From CALFVT01 sp039989855 (GTDB lineage Bacteria; Pseudomonadota; Alphaproteobacteria; Caulobacterales; Maricaulaceae), in contig JBDXGZ010000026.1 in assembly GCA_039989855.1 (NCBI GenBank), forward strand, positions 124,001 through 188,000: a stretch of 64,000 bases of DNA. Direction: 5' to 3'. The notes beneath the pieces were generated by a model. The model had not been told where the DNA came from. It searched no databases and saw only the letters and a list, made by a program, of their open reading frames with translations. The translations under genes were made by a program, and so were the position numbers. Of this stretch, positions 8,699 to 17,166 are shown piece after piece; within the stretch, counting starts at the first letter, position 1, and each line of letters begins with the position of its first letter.

Positions 8699-8730
8699 GT
8701 CACCCTCGGGCCTGACCCAAGGGTCCATCA
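8699..8730 (-). repeat. Palindromic repeat copy C (REP-like)
   Basis: ACCCTCGGG (8702-8710) and CCCAAGGGT (8716-8724) around CCTGA, flanked by CGTC and CCATC. It has the same orientation as copy A and differs from it by one substitution within the palindrome. It lies 25 bases from copy B. Confidence 0.72.
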
Positions 8731-8857
8731 GGAGGCTTACGGTAGACGGCTAATAAGAGGGTGGGTTTTGAAAAAATTTTTAAGGCTAGGAGCCAAGTGA
8801 TTTTGATTAAAGTAAATACCTCGCTATATTTTATTAATTGTCATATGCTCCCTTTAT

Positions 8858-9133
8858 ATGAGCCGCAAAACACCTCCCATTACTGATGATAATGTTGTTC
8901 AAATTGTTTTCTATAAAAGCGACGAGCTGACGACTGATCTTATTTGTTGCGATATTACCATAAATTCAGCAACGGGCCCGTTGGTGTGGTTTTTACATGA
9001 AGAGGCCGATGAATGGGAAGACGTATTATTAGAAATGAAAGCCTTGCCTGAATTTGATGTAGATTGGTTCGTAAAAGTTGCGTGTCCTGCATTTTCAGAA
9101 AATAGAACAATCGCTTTTGGTGAAAAAATTTAA
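8858..9133 (+). CDS. Hypothetical protein
   Basis: A 91-residue acidic protein with no signal peptide or membrane segment. The composition is protein-like, with alternating hydrophobic positions (VVQIVFYKS, GPLVWFLHEE) and no low-complexity stretches. No ribosome site is obvious before the ATG and I recognise no family. It lies between the palindrome cluster and hppA. Confidence 0.5.
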   Translation: MSRKTPPITDDNVVQIVFYKSDELTTDLICCDITINSATGPLVWFLHEEADEWEDVLLEMKALPEFDVDWFVKVACPAFSENRTIAFGEKI

Positions 9134-9215
9134 AATGTCTCTCTATCAACTCCCCACGCCCAAAAAAGAATCTCCTTGACGCTCGGGCGTTAAATTCTTA
9201 CCATTTTGTCATTAC

Positions 9216-9294
9216 CGCGAAGGGAAGCGAATTTATTCGGCCAACTTCAATTTTCGCGAAGGGAAGCGGGGCGCCAAAGCTTCGGCCAACTTCA
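9216..9294. repeat. Two-copy imperfect direct repeat upstream of hppA
   Basis: Unit 1 (9216-9249) and unit 2 (9255-9294) both begin CGCGAAGGGAAGCG and both end TTCGGCCAACTTCA, with a variable middle of 6 or 12 bases. They end about 60 bases before the hppA start. They may be a dispersed intergenic repeat or a tandem operator. Confidence 0.6.
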
Positions 9295-9354
9295 TAAACA
9301 AATGAGTCTGAGCATGTGGGGCGAACCTGTGGCCGGGCTATATGGGAGGGGTTT

Positions 9355-11460
9355 ATGACTCTATATCTAATTATAGGAGCCGGTGTTTTAGCTGTGCTCT
9401 ACGGCATTTGGGCGCGCGCCAGCTTAATGAAAGCGTCTACAGGCAATGAACGTATGAATGAAATCGCAGGTGCGATTCAGGAAGGCGCGAAGGCTTATCT
9501 TAATAAACAATATAAAACTATCGCTATTGTTGGCGTGGTTGTGGCGATCCTTTTATTCGTCCTCTTTAAAAATGCGATTGCCCCTGTTGGCTTTATCATT
9601 GGTGCTGTGTTGTCAGGCATTGCCGGTTATGTCGGCATGTTGGTTTCTGTACAGGCCAATGTTCGCACAACCGAAGCGTCGCGCACATCGCTTGGCGCAG
9701 GCTTGAACATTGCGTTCAAAGCGGGCGCAATTACAGGCATGTTGGTTGCAGGCTTAGCGTTGTTGGGTCTGGCAGGATATTATTACATCCTAACAGGTGT
9801 GATGGGCCACGGCTCCAATAGTCGCGAAGTGATTGACGGGCTTGTGTCCTTGTCACTCGGTGCGTCTTTGATTTCTGTCTTTGCGCGTCTCGGCGGCGGT
9901 ATCTTCACAAAAGGTGCTGACGTGGGCGGCGACTTGGTCGGTAAAGTCGAAGCGGGTATTCCCGAAGATGATCCGCGTAACCCGGCTACGATTGCCGATA
10001 ATGTTGGTGATAATGTCGGTGACTGTGCGGGTATGGCGGCTGACTTGTTTGAAACTTATGTGGTGACCATTGCGGCGACCATGGTTCTCGGGTCTATCCT
10101 ATTTGGAACGATTGACTCTTTGGCGCTTTATCCGATGGCGATTGCTGCGGTGTGTATTGTGACATCGATTATCGGGACGTTTTTCGTTAAGCTCGGTAAG
10201 GGCTCTGAAAATGTGATGGGCGCGCTTTATAAGGGTTTGATTGCAACGGGCGTTTTGTCCGCGGGTGCGATTTACCTTGTGACCATGCAAACGGTTGGTA
10301 TGGGCGAGATTGAAGGCACAGGATTTTCTGGCTTAGACCTCTTTGTCTGTTCACTGATCGGTCTTGTCATCACAGGCGCGATTGTCGTGATTACGGAATA
10401 TTACACAGGGACTAAATATAAGCCTGTGCAATCCGTCGCGGCTGCGTCTGAATCTGGACATGGTACGAACGTTATCCAAGGTCTTGCGGTCTCTATGGAA
10501 GCGACAGCTATTCCCGTTTTGATTATTGTCTTCGGGATTATCGCAACCTACTCAACGGCTGACCTTTACGGTATCGCGATTGCCGTAACGGCGATGCTCG
10601 GTGTTGCGGGTATGATTGTTGCGCTTGATGCGTTTGGTCCTGTTACGGATAATGCTGGCGGGATTGCTGAGATGGCTGAACTCCCAAGTGAAGTGCGTAA
10701 TACAACGGACGCGCTTGATGCGGTGGGTAACACAACCAAAGCGGTGACCAAGGGCTACGCCATTGCGTCGGCAGGTTTGGGTGCGTTGGTACTCTTTGCA
10801 GCCTATTATAAGGACGTGGAATATTTCGCACGTATCGCCGAGCCGAGAAGTTTCTTCCACGACATGGGTGATTTGACCTTTAGTTTGACCGACCCCTACG
10901 TGATTGTGGGTCTGTTTATCGGCGGCATGTTGCCATATTTGTTCGGCGCATGGTCGATGCAATCTGTGGGCCGTGCTGCGGCTGCGATTGTTGAAGAAGT
11001 CCGTCGTCAGTTCAAAGCTGATCCGGGTATCATGGCCGGCACAAGCCGTCCTGACTATGCTAAGGCGGTTGACCTTCTGACAGGTGCAGCGATTAAAGAA
11101 ATGATCAAGCCAAGCTTGCTACCGATCTTTGCGCCGATTGTCCTGTTTTTTGCTGTGAAGTTTATTTCAGGAAGTAATGCTCATGCGATTTCTGCTCTCG
11201 GTGCGATGCTTCTCGGTGTGATTGTCACAGGTCTGTTTGTTGCACTGTCTATGACAGCGGGCGGCGGCGCTTGGGATAATGCCAAGAAATATATCGAAGA
11301 TGGTCACCACGGCGGTAAGGGCTCTGACGCTCATAAGGCTTCCGTGACAGGTGATACAGTTGGCGATCCTTATAAGGATACAGCTGGCCCTGCGGTCAAT
11401 CCGATGATTAAGATCACCAATATCATTGCCTTGCTCTTAATCGCGGTCCTCGCGCACTAA
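9355..11460 (+). CDS. hppA: Membrane-bound proton-translocating pyrophosphatase, K+-independent type
   Basis: A 701-residue membrane pyrophosphatase that couples PPi hydrolysis to ion pumping across the inner membrane. The ATG at 9355 is chosen because GGGAGGGG lies just before it; an in-frame ATG 39 bases upstream has no such site. The substrate-site motif DVGGDLVGKVE and the Asp-rich DNVGDNVGDCAGMAADL are intact, and some 15 hydrophobic helices can be counted. Lys462 in the segment GNTTKAVTKGYA is at the position that separates K+-independent (Lys) from K+-dependent (Ala) enzymes, so this should be a K+-independent H+ pump. A strong terminator follows. Confidence 0.95.
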   Translation: MTLYLIIGAGVLAVLYGIWARASLMKASTGNERMNEIAGAIQEGAKAYLNKQYKTIAIVGVVVAILLFVLFKNAIAPVGFIIGAVLSGIAGYVGMLVSVQANVRTTEASRTSLGAGLNIAFKAGAITGMLVAGLALLGLAGYYYILTGVMGHGSNSREVIDGLVSLSLGASLISVFARLGGGIFTKGADVGGDLVGKVEAGIPEDDPRNPATIADNVGDNVGDCAGMAADLFETYVVTIAATMVLGSILFGTIDSLALYPMAIAAVCIVTSIIGTFFVKLGKGSENVMGALYKGLIATGVLSAGAIYLVTMQTVGMGEIEGTGFSGLDLFVCSLIGLVITGAIVVITEYYTGTKYKPVQSVAAASESGHGTNVIQGLAVSMEATAIPVLIIVFGIIATYSTADLYGIAIAVTAMLGVAGMIVALDAFGPVTDNAGGIAEMAELPSEVRNTTDALDAVGNTTKAVTKGYAIASAGLGALVLFAAYYKDVEYFARIAEPRSFFHDMGDLTFSLTDPYVIVGLFIGGMLPYLFGAWSMQSVGRAAAAIVEEVRRQFKADPGIMAGTSRPDYAKAVDLLTGAAIKEMIKPSLLPIFAPIVLFFAVKFISGSNAHAISALGAMLLGVIVTGLFVALSMTAGGGAWDNAKKYIEDGHHGGKGSDAHKASVTGDTVGDPYKDTAGPAVNPMIKITNIIALLLIAVLAH

Positions 11461-11489
11461 GTCAGCTTGATATCACCAGATCTTTTAAC

Positions 11490-11524
11490 CCCGCCCTTGG
11501 GATTATCTCGAGGGCGGGTTTTTT
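11490..11524 (+). terminator. Rho-independent terminator of hppA
   Basis: CCCGCCCT (11490-11497) pairs with AGGGCGGG (11511-11518), followed by six T residues. A diverged copy of this element lies after the next gene, at about 14164. Confidence 0.88.
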
Positions 11525-11642
11525 ATTGAGGGGACGGGAGATGGTGTCACTTTCATTTTACTATATTTTAAACGTTAATTTCGTTATTAAAAATGAATAG
11601 ACATATGGGCGTGCCATAATGTGCCGCTGGAATAGGATAATT

Positions 11643-14099
11643 ATGACTCTCAAAACTTTGTTTTTAGTAACAGCTCTCAGTAGTGTCGTCCTCTCTAGTT
11701 GTCAGCAACAGGGCGAGACAGTTCAAGACCAAACGGTGGATGCGCCAACTGAGAATGTAGTTGCCGTATCTGCGGTGAGCACAACACCGATCATCCTGCC
11801 GGGAGCTCCGGGGGAGGCGTCAAAAACATTAGGAGCTGAGGACGCCATAAAAGTTGCCAATAATAGCTATTCTCCTGATGATGTGTTGTTTATGCAAAAT
11901 ATGATCCCGCATCATGCACAGGCTGTAGAGCTAGCGAATTTGATCGAGACGCGCACGAACCGAAAAGAGGTCGTTGACATTGGCGCGAAAATAAAAGCCT
12001 CACAAGCCGACGAGATCAAATTCATGCAAGATTGGCTGGCGGAGCGAAACGAGTCTTTTGAAGTGGATGCGGGGCATGGGCACCACGGCGCACATCATCA
12101 AATGGAAGGCATGGCCTCTCCTGCACAAATGCAGCAATTGGCAAATTTAGAAGGAACTGATTTTGACAAATTATTTTTAACCCTGATGATCACCCATCAT
12201 GAAGGGGCTTTGACCATGGTTGACACGCTGACAGATCAACCTGGCTCGGCCTATGATCCTGTTCTTTTCGATTTCACCAATGATATTGTGAATGACCAAA
12301 CATCGGAAATTGAGCAAATGAGCGCCATGTTACGGTCGTTCTCTGCTGATGCACGGGCTGGCCTTTTGGCCGGGTTCCATAACGCAGGGGAAGCGGCTAT
12401 GAATGTAGAGCGCGTTGCAACCTTGTCTAAACCCGTAGGATTTTTTGATCCGCAAAATCCGACAGGCTTGCCACCGATTATTTCGAAAAAAGATGAAGAG
12501 GGCGAAGCTTCGGCTGAGCGAGGTGATGAGGGGCAGGACCTAGATGATACGGAATGGGGCGCGCGGTCGCCGCTCCTGAGCTTTGCCAATACGGATATGG
12601 CGTTTCAAGGAGATGTATTGGTCACGGGGAGCTATCACGGATTTAATATCTATAAACTTCAAGACGACGGAATACCTGTGCTCTATAGCTCTATTGTCTG
12701 CCCAGGTGGGCAAGGGGACGTGTCTATTGTTGACGACCTCTTGATTATGTCGGTTGAGCAAACGCGCGGCCGTGTTGATTGTGGCTTACAAGGGATTAGT
12801 GAGGATGTCAGCGCGGACCGCTTCCGTGGTCTTCGGATTTTCGATATTAGTGATTTGGCCAAACCCGTTCAAGTGGGGCAAGTCCAAACCTGCCGTGGGT
12901 CGCATACTCATTCGGTTGTCACGCAGGACGAAACGAAACTGATTGTCTATAATTCAGGCACATCATCTATCCGTGAGGAAGAGGAGTTGGCCGGCTGCTT
13001 TGGCCAAATAGCCGGCGATGATCGCACGGCGCTTTTCCGTATTGATGTGATTGAAATCCCGCTCGTGGATCCATCAAAGTCGCGCATAATCGATAGCCCA
13101 ACCGTCTTTGCCGACCCTAAAACAGGACGCCTCGCAGGATTGTGGCAAGGCGGCGATCACGGCGAAGATACGCAGGAGACGCGCGATACTAACCATTGTC
13201 ACGATATTACGGTCTTCCCCGAGGCTAAAATCGCCGCAGGCGCGTGCTCTGGCAACGGAATTATTTTTGACATTTCTGACCCGCTGAAGCCGAAACGTAT
13301 TGATGAAGTCGTCGATACGGGATTTGCCTATTGGCATTCTGCGACCTTTAATAATGATGGAACCAAAGTCCTCTTCACCGATGAGTGGGGCGGCGGCTCT
13401 CGTCCAAGATGCCGTGTATATGACCCGAAAGGATGGGGCGCGAATGCGATTTACGATATTGAAAACCGCGAACTGACTTTCAAAGGTTATTATAAAATGC
13501 CCGCCCCGCAGAGCGATTCTGAAAACTGCGTCGCCCATAACGGCTCTATCATTCCTGTTCCGGGACGCGATATTTTTGCGCAAGCGTGGTATCAAGGCGG
13601 ACTGTCTGTGATTGACTTTACAGACTCGGAAAATCCAGTGGAAATCGCTTATTTTGACCGTGGCCCTATCCATGAGAAGAAATTAGTCCTCGGCGGTTAT
13701 TGGTCGACCTATTGGTATAATGGCAAAATTTACGGCACGGAAATTGCGCGAGGGTTAGACGTGTTTTCACTGACCCCAAGTGAGTATTTAAGCGCGAATG
13801 AAATCGCGGCGGCTGGCTTGGCTAATCAAGGCGAGCGGTTTAATCCGCAACAGCAATTCCCTGTGACGTGGCCTGCGGAGCCTGTCATTGCCAAAGCTTA
13901 TTTGGATCAATTGCAACGCGGGGAAACGCTCACGGCTGAGGCGGCGTCAGATTTATCAAATGCGCTTGATCAAGCCGAGGCTCAATTAAAGGCAGGCGAA
14001 GGTAATGCGGAGCTTGCAACGGCGCTCAACGCAATGGTTAAAAATATTGACCATGACGGCCTATCCCAAACCGTTTCAGCGATAGCGTCACGCTTATAG
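11643..14099 (+). CDS. Lipoprotein fusing a DUF305 domain to LVIVD beta-propeller repeats
   Basis: An 818-residue exported lipoprotein. The ATG at 11643 is chosen for its AGGA ribosome site and because it gives a clean signal peptide with lipobox VLSSC. A DUF305 domain spans about residues 75-210, with its paired His motifs MIPHHAQA (His90-His91) and ITHHEGA and a His-rich loop between them. LVIVD-type repeats follow from about 310 to 720 (GLRIFDISDLAKPVQVGQV, GIIFDISDPLKPK, GLSVIDFTDSENPVEI), which fold as a propeller. A helical tail closes the protein. DUF305 proteins are ferritin-like four-helix domains often found near metal-resistance genes, so metal binding is a reasonable guess. The true function is unknown. 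Confidence 0.85.
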   Translation: MTLKTLFLVTALSSVVLSSCQQQGETVQDQTVDAPTENVVAVSAVSTTPIILPGAPGEASKTLGAEDAIKVANNSYSPDDVLFMQNMIPHHAQAVELANLIETRTNRKEVVDIGAKIKASQADEIKFMQDWLAERNESFEVDAGHGHHGAHHQMEGMASPAQMQQLANLEGTDFDKLFLTLMITHHEGALTMVDTLTDQPGSAYDPVLFDFTNDIVNDQTSEIEQMSAMLRSFSADARAGLLAGFHNAGEAAMNVERVATLSKPVGFFDPQNPTGLPPIISKKDEEGEASAERGDEGQDLDDTEWGARSPLLSFANTDMAFQGDVLVTGSYHGFNIYKLQDDGIPVLYSSIVCPGGQGDVSIVDDLLIMSVEQTRGRVDCGLQGISEDVSADRFRGLRIFDISDLAKPVQVGQVQTCRGSHTHSVVTQDETKLIVYNSGTSSIREEEELAGCFGQIAGDDRTALFRIDVIEIPLVDPSKSRIIDSPTVFADPKTGRLAGLWQGGDHGEDTQETRDTNHCHDITVFPEAKIAAGACSGNGIIFDISDPLKPKRIDEVVDTGFAYWHSATFNNDGTKVLFTDEWGGGSRPRCRVYDPKGWGANAIYDIENRELTFKGYYKMPAPQSDSENCVAHNGSIIPVPGRDIFAQAWYQGGLSVIDFTDSENPVEIAYFDRGPIHEKKLVLGGYWSTYWYNGKIYGTEIARGLDVFSLTPSEYLSANEIAAAGLANQGERFNPQQQFPVTWPAEPVIAKAYLDQLQRGETLTAEAASDLSNALDQAEAQLKAGEGNAELATALNAMVKNIDHDGLSQTVSAIASRL

Positions 14100-14105
14100 T
14101 CACTT

Positions 14106-14124
14106 AGCGGTGGTTGACACCGCT
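14106..14124. other. Stem-loop just after the DUF305-LVIVD gene
   Basis: AGCGGTG and CACCGCT pair perfectly around GTTGA. Three more pairs (one wobble) extend the stem to 14103-14127. It begins 4 bases after the stop codon. No T run follows, so it may protect the 3' end or assist the T-rich element downstream. Confidence 0.55.
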
Positions 14125-14163
14125 GAGTATCACGTCGTTGAGTGTCACAAGGCCAAAATTTCT

Positions 14164-14217
14164 AACCCCTCCCTTGAGATTATCTCTTGGGATTATCTTT
14201 GGGGCGAGTTTTTTTGT
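14164..14217 (+). terminator. Variant terminator, diverged copy of the hppA terminator
   Basis: The first 23 bases (14164-14186) match 11487-11509 with two differences. An extra TTGGGATTATCTTT has been inserted by local duplication, and the element ends GGGGCGAG plus seven T residues. The stem is weaker than in the hppA copy. It should end transcription of the lipoprotein gene. Confidence 0.6.
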
Positions 14218-14325
14218 TGGGCGTGACACAAGGCTTTGTTCGTTTGATAAAGATTGCTGCCGCGACAAGTGGGGGCTGACTCTAAAACCACTAGACAAAT
14301 ACGTGGATCGGATTACATCCAGATT

Positions 14326-14817
14326 ATGGTCACAGGTGATTTACATAATGAGCAGGCTGAGCGTGCGTCTATAATTGCGCCCAGCATGCCGCCTATTGAT
14401 GTGACAGCACGTCAGACTAAATCTTACCTCGGTAGTTTTATCTTGTCTTGGCTCGCGCGACTTGCAGCGGTGGCTGTGCTGATCGGGTCTGGATATATGT
14501 TTTACCGTTTTGCTGAAAATGATTTTGGCACGAAAGTTCTTCTCTGGGCTTTTGCTCTGTGTTTTGGAGCTGGGGCTTTGGCTTACGGGCCTTTATTCAT
14601 TATCGCAGGCCTGCTCAAGCGTAGCCGTAAAAAACCGACGAAACGGCAGGCCGTTTGGGTGCTTGCTTTATCGCTTCCGTGGTGTGTTGCAGGGGGTATT
14701 TTGATCACATATCCAAATGCCATGCGTTATTTAGGGCTTGCCTCTGTCGGTTTCAGCGGCCTGTTTGCATTGTGGTCGGTCTTTCACTGGCAACGAATTC
14801 GGCGCTTAAGCTGTTAA
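14326..14817 (+). CDS. Small integral membrane protein, unknown
   Basis: About 163 residues from the ATG at 14326; the frame is open from 14254, and the start is uncertain because neither has a clear ribosome site. Four hydrophobic segments are visible: SWLARLAAVAVLIGSGYMF, a second around LLWAFALCFGAGALAYG, a third around VWVLALSLPWCVAGGIL, and a fourth near the C-terminus. A basic loop (KRSRKKPTKRQ) separates the second and third. No family is recognised. It stands alone. Confidence 0.6.
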   Translation: MVTGDLHNEQAERASIIAPSMPPIDVTARQTKSYLGSFILSWLARLAAVAVLIGSGYMFYRFAENDFGTKVLLWAFALCFGAGALAYGPLFIIAGLLKRSRKKPTKRQAVWVLALSLPWCVAGGILITYPNAMRYLGLASVGFSGLFALWSVFHWQRIRRLSC

Positions 14818-15034
14818 AAGGCGCTCAAAACTGCGCGAACATGAACAAAACCTAACGGAAACCTTTCCAAATATTAAACAACAGCAATGTGATTTGCATG
14901 TGTTCGCTTTGTTCCCTATTTTTATAAAGTACGCAGGGGACGGCGTTAAAAAAGTTCGGTGGTTTAATATCGAGCTTTATGTAAATTGGCCTCAGACTAG
15001 TTTTATAGGCTGAGGATAGATGAAAGGTCTAACC

Positions 15035-15778
15035 ATGTCATTTTTTGAAAAAACACCGAATAGCACACAGTCCTCTAAGAGACTTACCTCAGGTCTCAGA
15101 GCCGCTTTTTTAGGCGTGTCTCTAATAGTTTTGTCGGCTTGTGCGACAACTACACCTTATCAAGAGGCTTCAAAGCCTGGCGCATTTGACGGCTATACGC
15201 AGACCATGATTGAAAATGACCGGGCGCGAGTTAGCTTTGCAGGAAATTCGTTGACGGAGCGTGAAACCGTTGAAAACTATCTTTTATATCGATCGGCTGA
15301 ATTGGCTGTTGAACGTGGTTTTGACAATTTTAAACTGATTGAATCAGACACGGAAAAGGAAACACGTTTGCAATCGACGGGTGCAGGCCTTGGTTATGGC
15401 CATAATTCGTTCCGTTATAGTTATTTTAGCCCCCGATTTGGCTGGAGCCGTTTTGGGCGTTTCTCAGCTTTTAATAGCTTTGGTGGGCGTGGATTTGGTC
15501 GTCGAGGTTTTGGTAGTCGGGGTTTTGGTGGTCGAGGGTTTGGTCACAGTGGCTTCGGTCACAGTGGGTTCGGGTTTGGTCATAGTGGCTTCGATGTGCG
15601 CGAAATTACGAAATATCGTGCGGTAGCCGAAGTGAAATTTGGTCGCGGTAGCGGAGCAAATGATGATAAGACCTATAATGCACGTGAAGTGTTGCAAAAC
15701 CTAGGTCCAACGATTGTTTATCCTGAAGTCGCTGAGGATGCAGTTATAACGCCTGAAGACGTTAATAATAAAATATAA
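15035..15778 (+). CDS. CC0125/CC1285-family lipoprotein with Gly-Phe repeat insert
   Basis: About 247 residues from the ATG at 15035, which has AAGG 8 bases upstream; an ATG at 15020 is an alternative. Signal peptide and lipobox (VLSACATT) are clear. The sequence after it (TPYQ, then a turn with GFDGYTQTMIENDRARVSFAGNS) matches an alphaproteobacterial lipoprotein family first named from Caulobacter. In the middle, about residues 145-190, sits a repeat built of GFG(R/S/G/H)(R/S)GF units. The C-terminal strand region (AVAEVKFGRG) resumes the family fold. Function unknown; probably periplasmic side of the outer membrane. A terminator follows. Confidence 0.75.
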   Translation: MSFFEKTPNSTQSSKRLTSGLRAAFLGVSLIVLSACATTTPYQEASKPGAFDGYTQTMIENDRARVSFAGNSLTERETVENYLLYRSAELAVERGFDNFKLIESDTEKETRLQSTGAGLGYGHNSFRYSYFSPRFGWSRFGRFSAFNSFGGRGFGRRGFGSRGFGGRGFGHSGFGHSGFGFGHSGFDVREITKYRAVAEVKFGRGSGANDDKTYNAREVLQNLGPTIVYPEVAEDAVITPEDVNNKI

Positions 15779-15806
15779 GACCATACCTTATTTTATAGAT
15801 GAACTG

Positions 15807-15831
15807 CCTCCGACCAAAGTTGGAGGTTTTT
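15807..15831 (+). terminator. Rho-independent terminator
   Basis: CCTCCGAC (15807-15814) pairs with GTTGGAGG (15819-15826) with one wobble, then five T residues. It ends the lipoprotein gene at 15778. Confidence 0.8.
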
Positions 15832-16074
15832 GACTATAATAGAGGCTGTGATTCATTTTTAGCTGTAAATTTGGGGTGAATGTTCAAAAAATATGCATTT
15901 AGTGTGACTTTAGTCACGTAATTTTACCTTATTTTGTGGTGTTTATGCCGCAGTTGCTCGCAAAACGGGTTTTAAATATGACTATTTAGTAAATATTAAT
16001 GTCCGCTCTAGTAATAATCATTAAATAGCCATATTTATAAAATAAGTTTCAATTGCGAATAAATGAGGAGTGCA

Positions 16075-16881
16075 ATGACGGTTTTGAGACCATATGACGG
16101 GATATATGCCTTTAATAAACGCATTCTTGGCGGTTTGGCGGTTGCATCCCTATGTCTTATGGCAACATCTACTGTTATGGCACAATCAACGGTTTTGGAT
16201 AAGGCCACATCTATCGATGTGATGCCAAAAGACTCTATTCCAGCGTCCTTACAGTTAGCTCCTACGATAGAGTTGGATTTGGGGCGTTATAATGAAACGC
16301 CTTATTTGTCTCTCAGCTCAACTTTAAACGATGCCTTCGTGCCTCTGCCCGCGCAAATTTTTGATGGGACTAATCTTTCCACTGATTTTAGCGCGACGAA
16401 CTGTCTTGCTGGTCAAACGTTATGTGGCCCTCGTTTTGACAATGTGGGTGTGAACCTTTCGACGAAATTTAATGCGGATAAACCTGGCGGTATTGATCTC
16501 CAGCTTATTCCGCGTGCGTCACTTAGTTTTGGCGATGAGCATTCAAGTGCCCTTGTCGGCGCGGTCGTGAAGATTGGCGAAGACCTTCGTGACATTGATC
16601 CGGATGATTCGAATAAATGGTATTTATTTGCGGGTGCGGACGCTGAAGCGCTCACCTATTCTACGCAAGGTGCGTCACGCCTAACAGCGGGACAATTTAA
16701 CTTGCAAGATAGAATTATTGTTGGGGATGCTCAGGCTGGTTTTGGATATAAAATCGGAGATGCTGATATTTCCTTGGCCTATATTCGTCGTGATGTGAAT
16801 TCATATGGTCTTGAGCCAGGTGATGCGGCTATATCCTATACGGAAGATGCGGCGGCCCTCTCTCTGACATGGCGACGCTAA
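16075..16881 (+). CDS. Outer-membrane beta-barrel protein, LpxR/DUF2219-like (tentative)
   Basis: About 268 residues from the ATG at 16075, which is preceded by GAGGAG; the earlier in-frame ATG at 16063 overlaps that site. A signal peptide ends near TVMAQS. Most of the mature protein is alternating beta strands ending in an aromatic/basic strand (ALSLTWRR), as in outer-membrane barrels. The stretch SALVGAVVKIGEDL, then KWYLFAGADAEA, then IVGDAQAGFGYKIGDADISL, resembles the C-terminal half of lipid A 3-O-deacylase LpxR. The N-terminal catalytic part of LpxR is not obvious, so enzymatic activity is doubtful. Confidence 0.5.
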   Translation: MTVLRPYDGIYAFNKRILGGLAVASLCLMATSTVMAQSTVLDKATSIDVMPKDSIPASLQLAPTIELDLGRYNETPYLSLSSTLNDAFVPLPAQIFDGTNLSTDFSATNCLAGQTLCGPRFDNVGVNLSTKFNADKPGGIDLQLIPRASLSFGDEHSSALVGAVVKIGEDLRDIDPDDSNKWYLFAGADAEALTYSTQGASRLTAGQFNLQDRIIVGDAQAGFGYKIGDADISLAYIRRDVNSYGLEPGDAAISYTEDAAALSLTWRR

Positions 16882-17028
16882 GTCGCTGACAGCGGTTTTC
16901 ACTTTCATCTCTTATTGTGTAACTACAGAGCACATGATGGACGAATCTTAAAGTCTAAGCCTTGTCCGCTGACTTATCCCAAAAAAAAACGGCAAGGCGT
17001 GAAAAAAAACTTGAGTTCAGAAGCGAAT

Positions 17029-17072
17029 ACTACATATTGTGTCTTAAAGTTAATTTTGACTATATATATGGT
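17029..17072. promoter_or_regulatory. Candidate tandem NrdR boxes upstream of nrdB
   Basis: ACTACATATTGTGT (17029-17042) reads ACACAATATGTAGT on the minus strand, close to the NrdR consensus. A weaker copy, ACTATATATATGGT (17059-17072), starts exactly 30 bases later. NrdR represses ribonucleotide reductase genes through paired boxes about three helical turns apart. The second box is a poor match. Confidence 0.5.
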
Positions 17073-17166
17073 TTTGTGAGCATGTATGCTTATGAGAGTA
17101 AACCTATATATTGATTGGCACGAGGGTTGGACCTGTAAGACTGGTCTGTGACACGGGAGTAGAAAG

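Noticed and set aside
9216..9294. Two repeats considered as a CRISPR remnant
   Set aside because: Only two copies, units not identical, no spacer-like regularity and no cas genes in the window.
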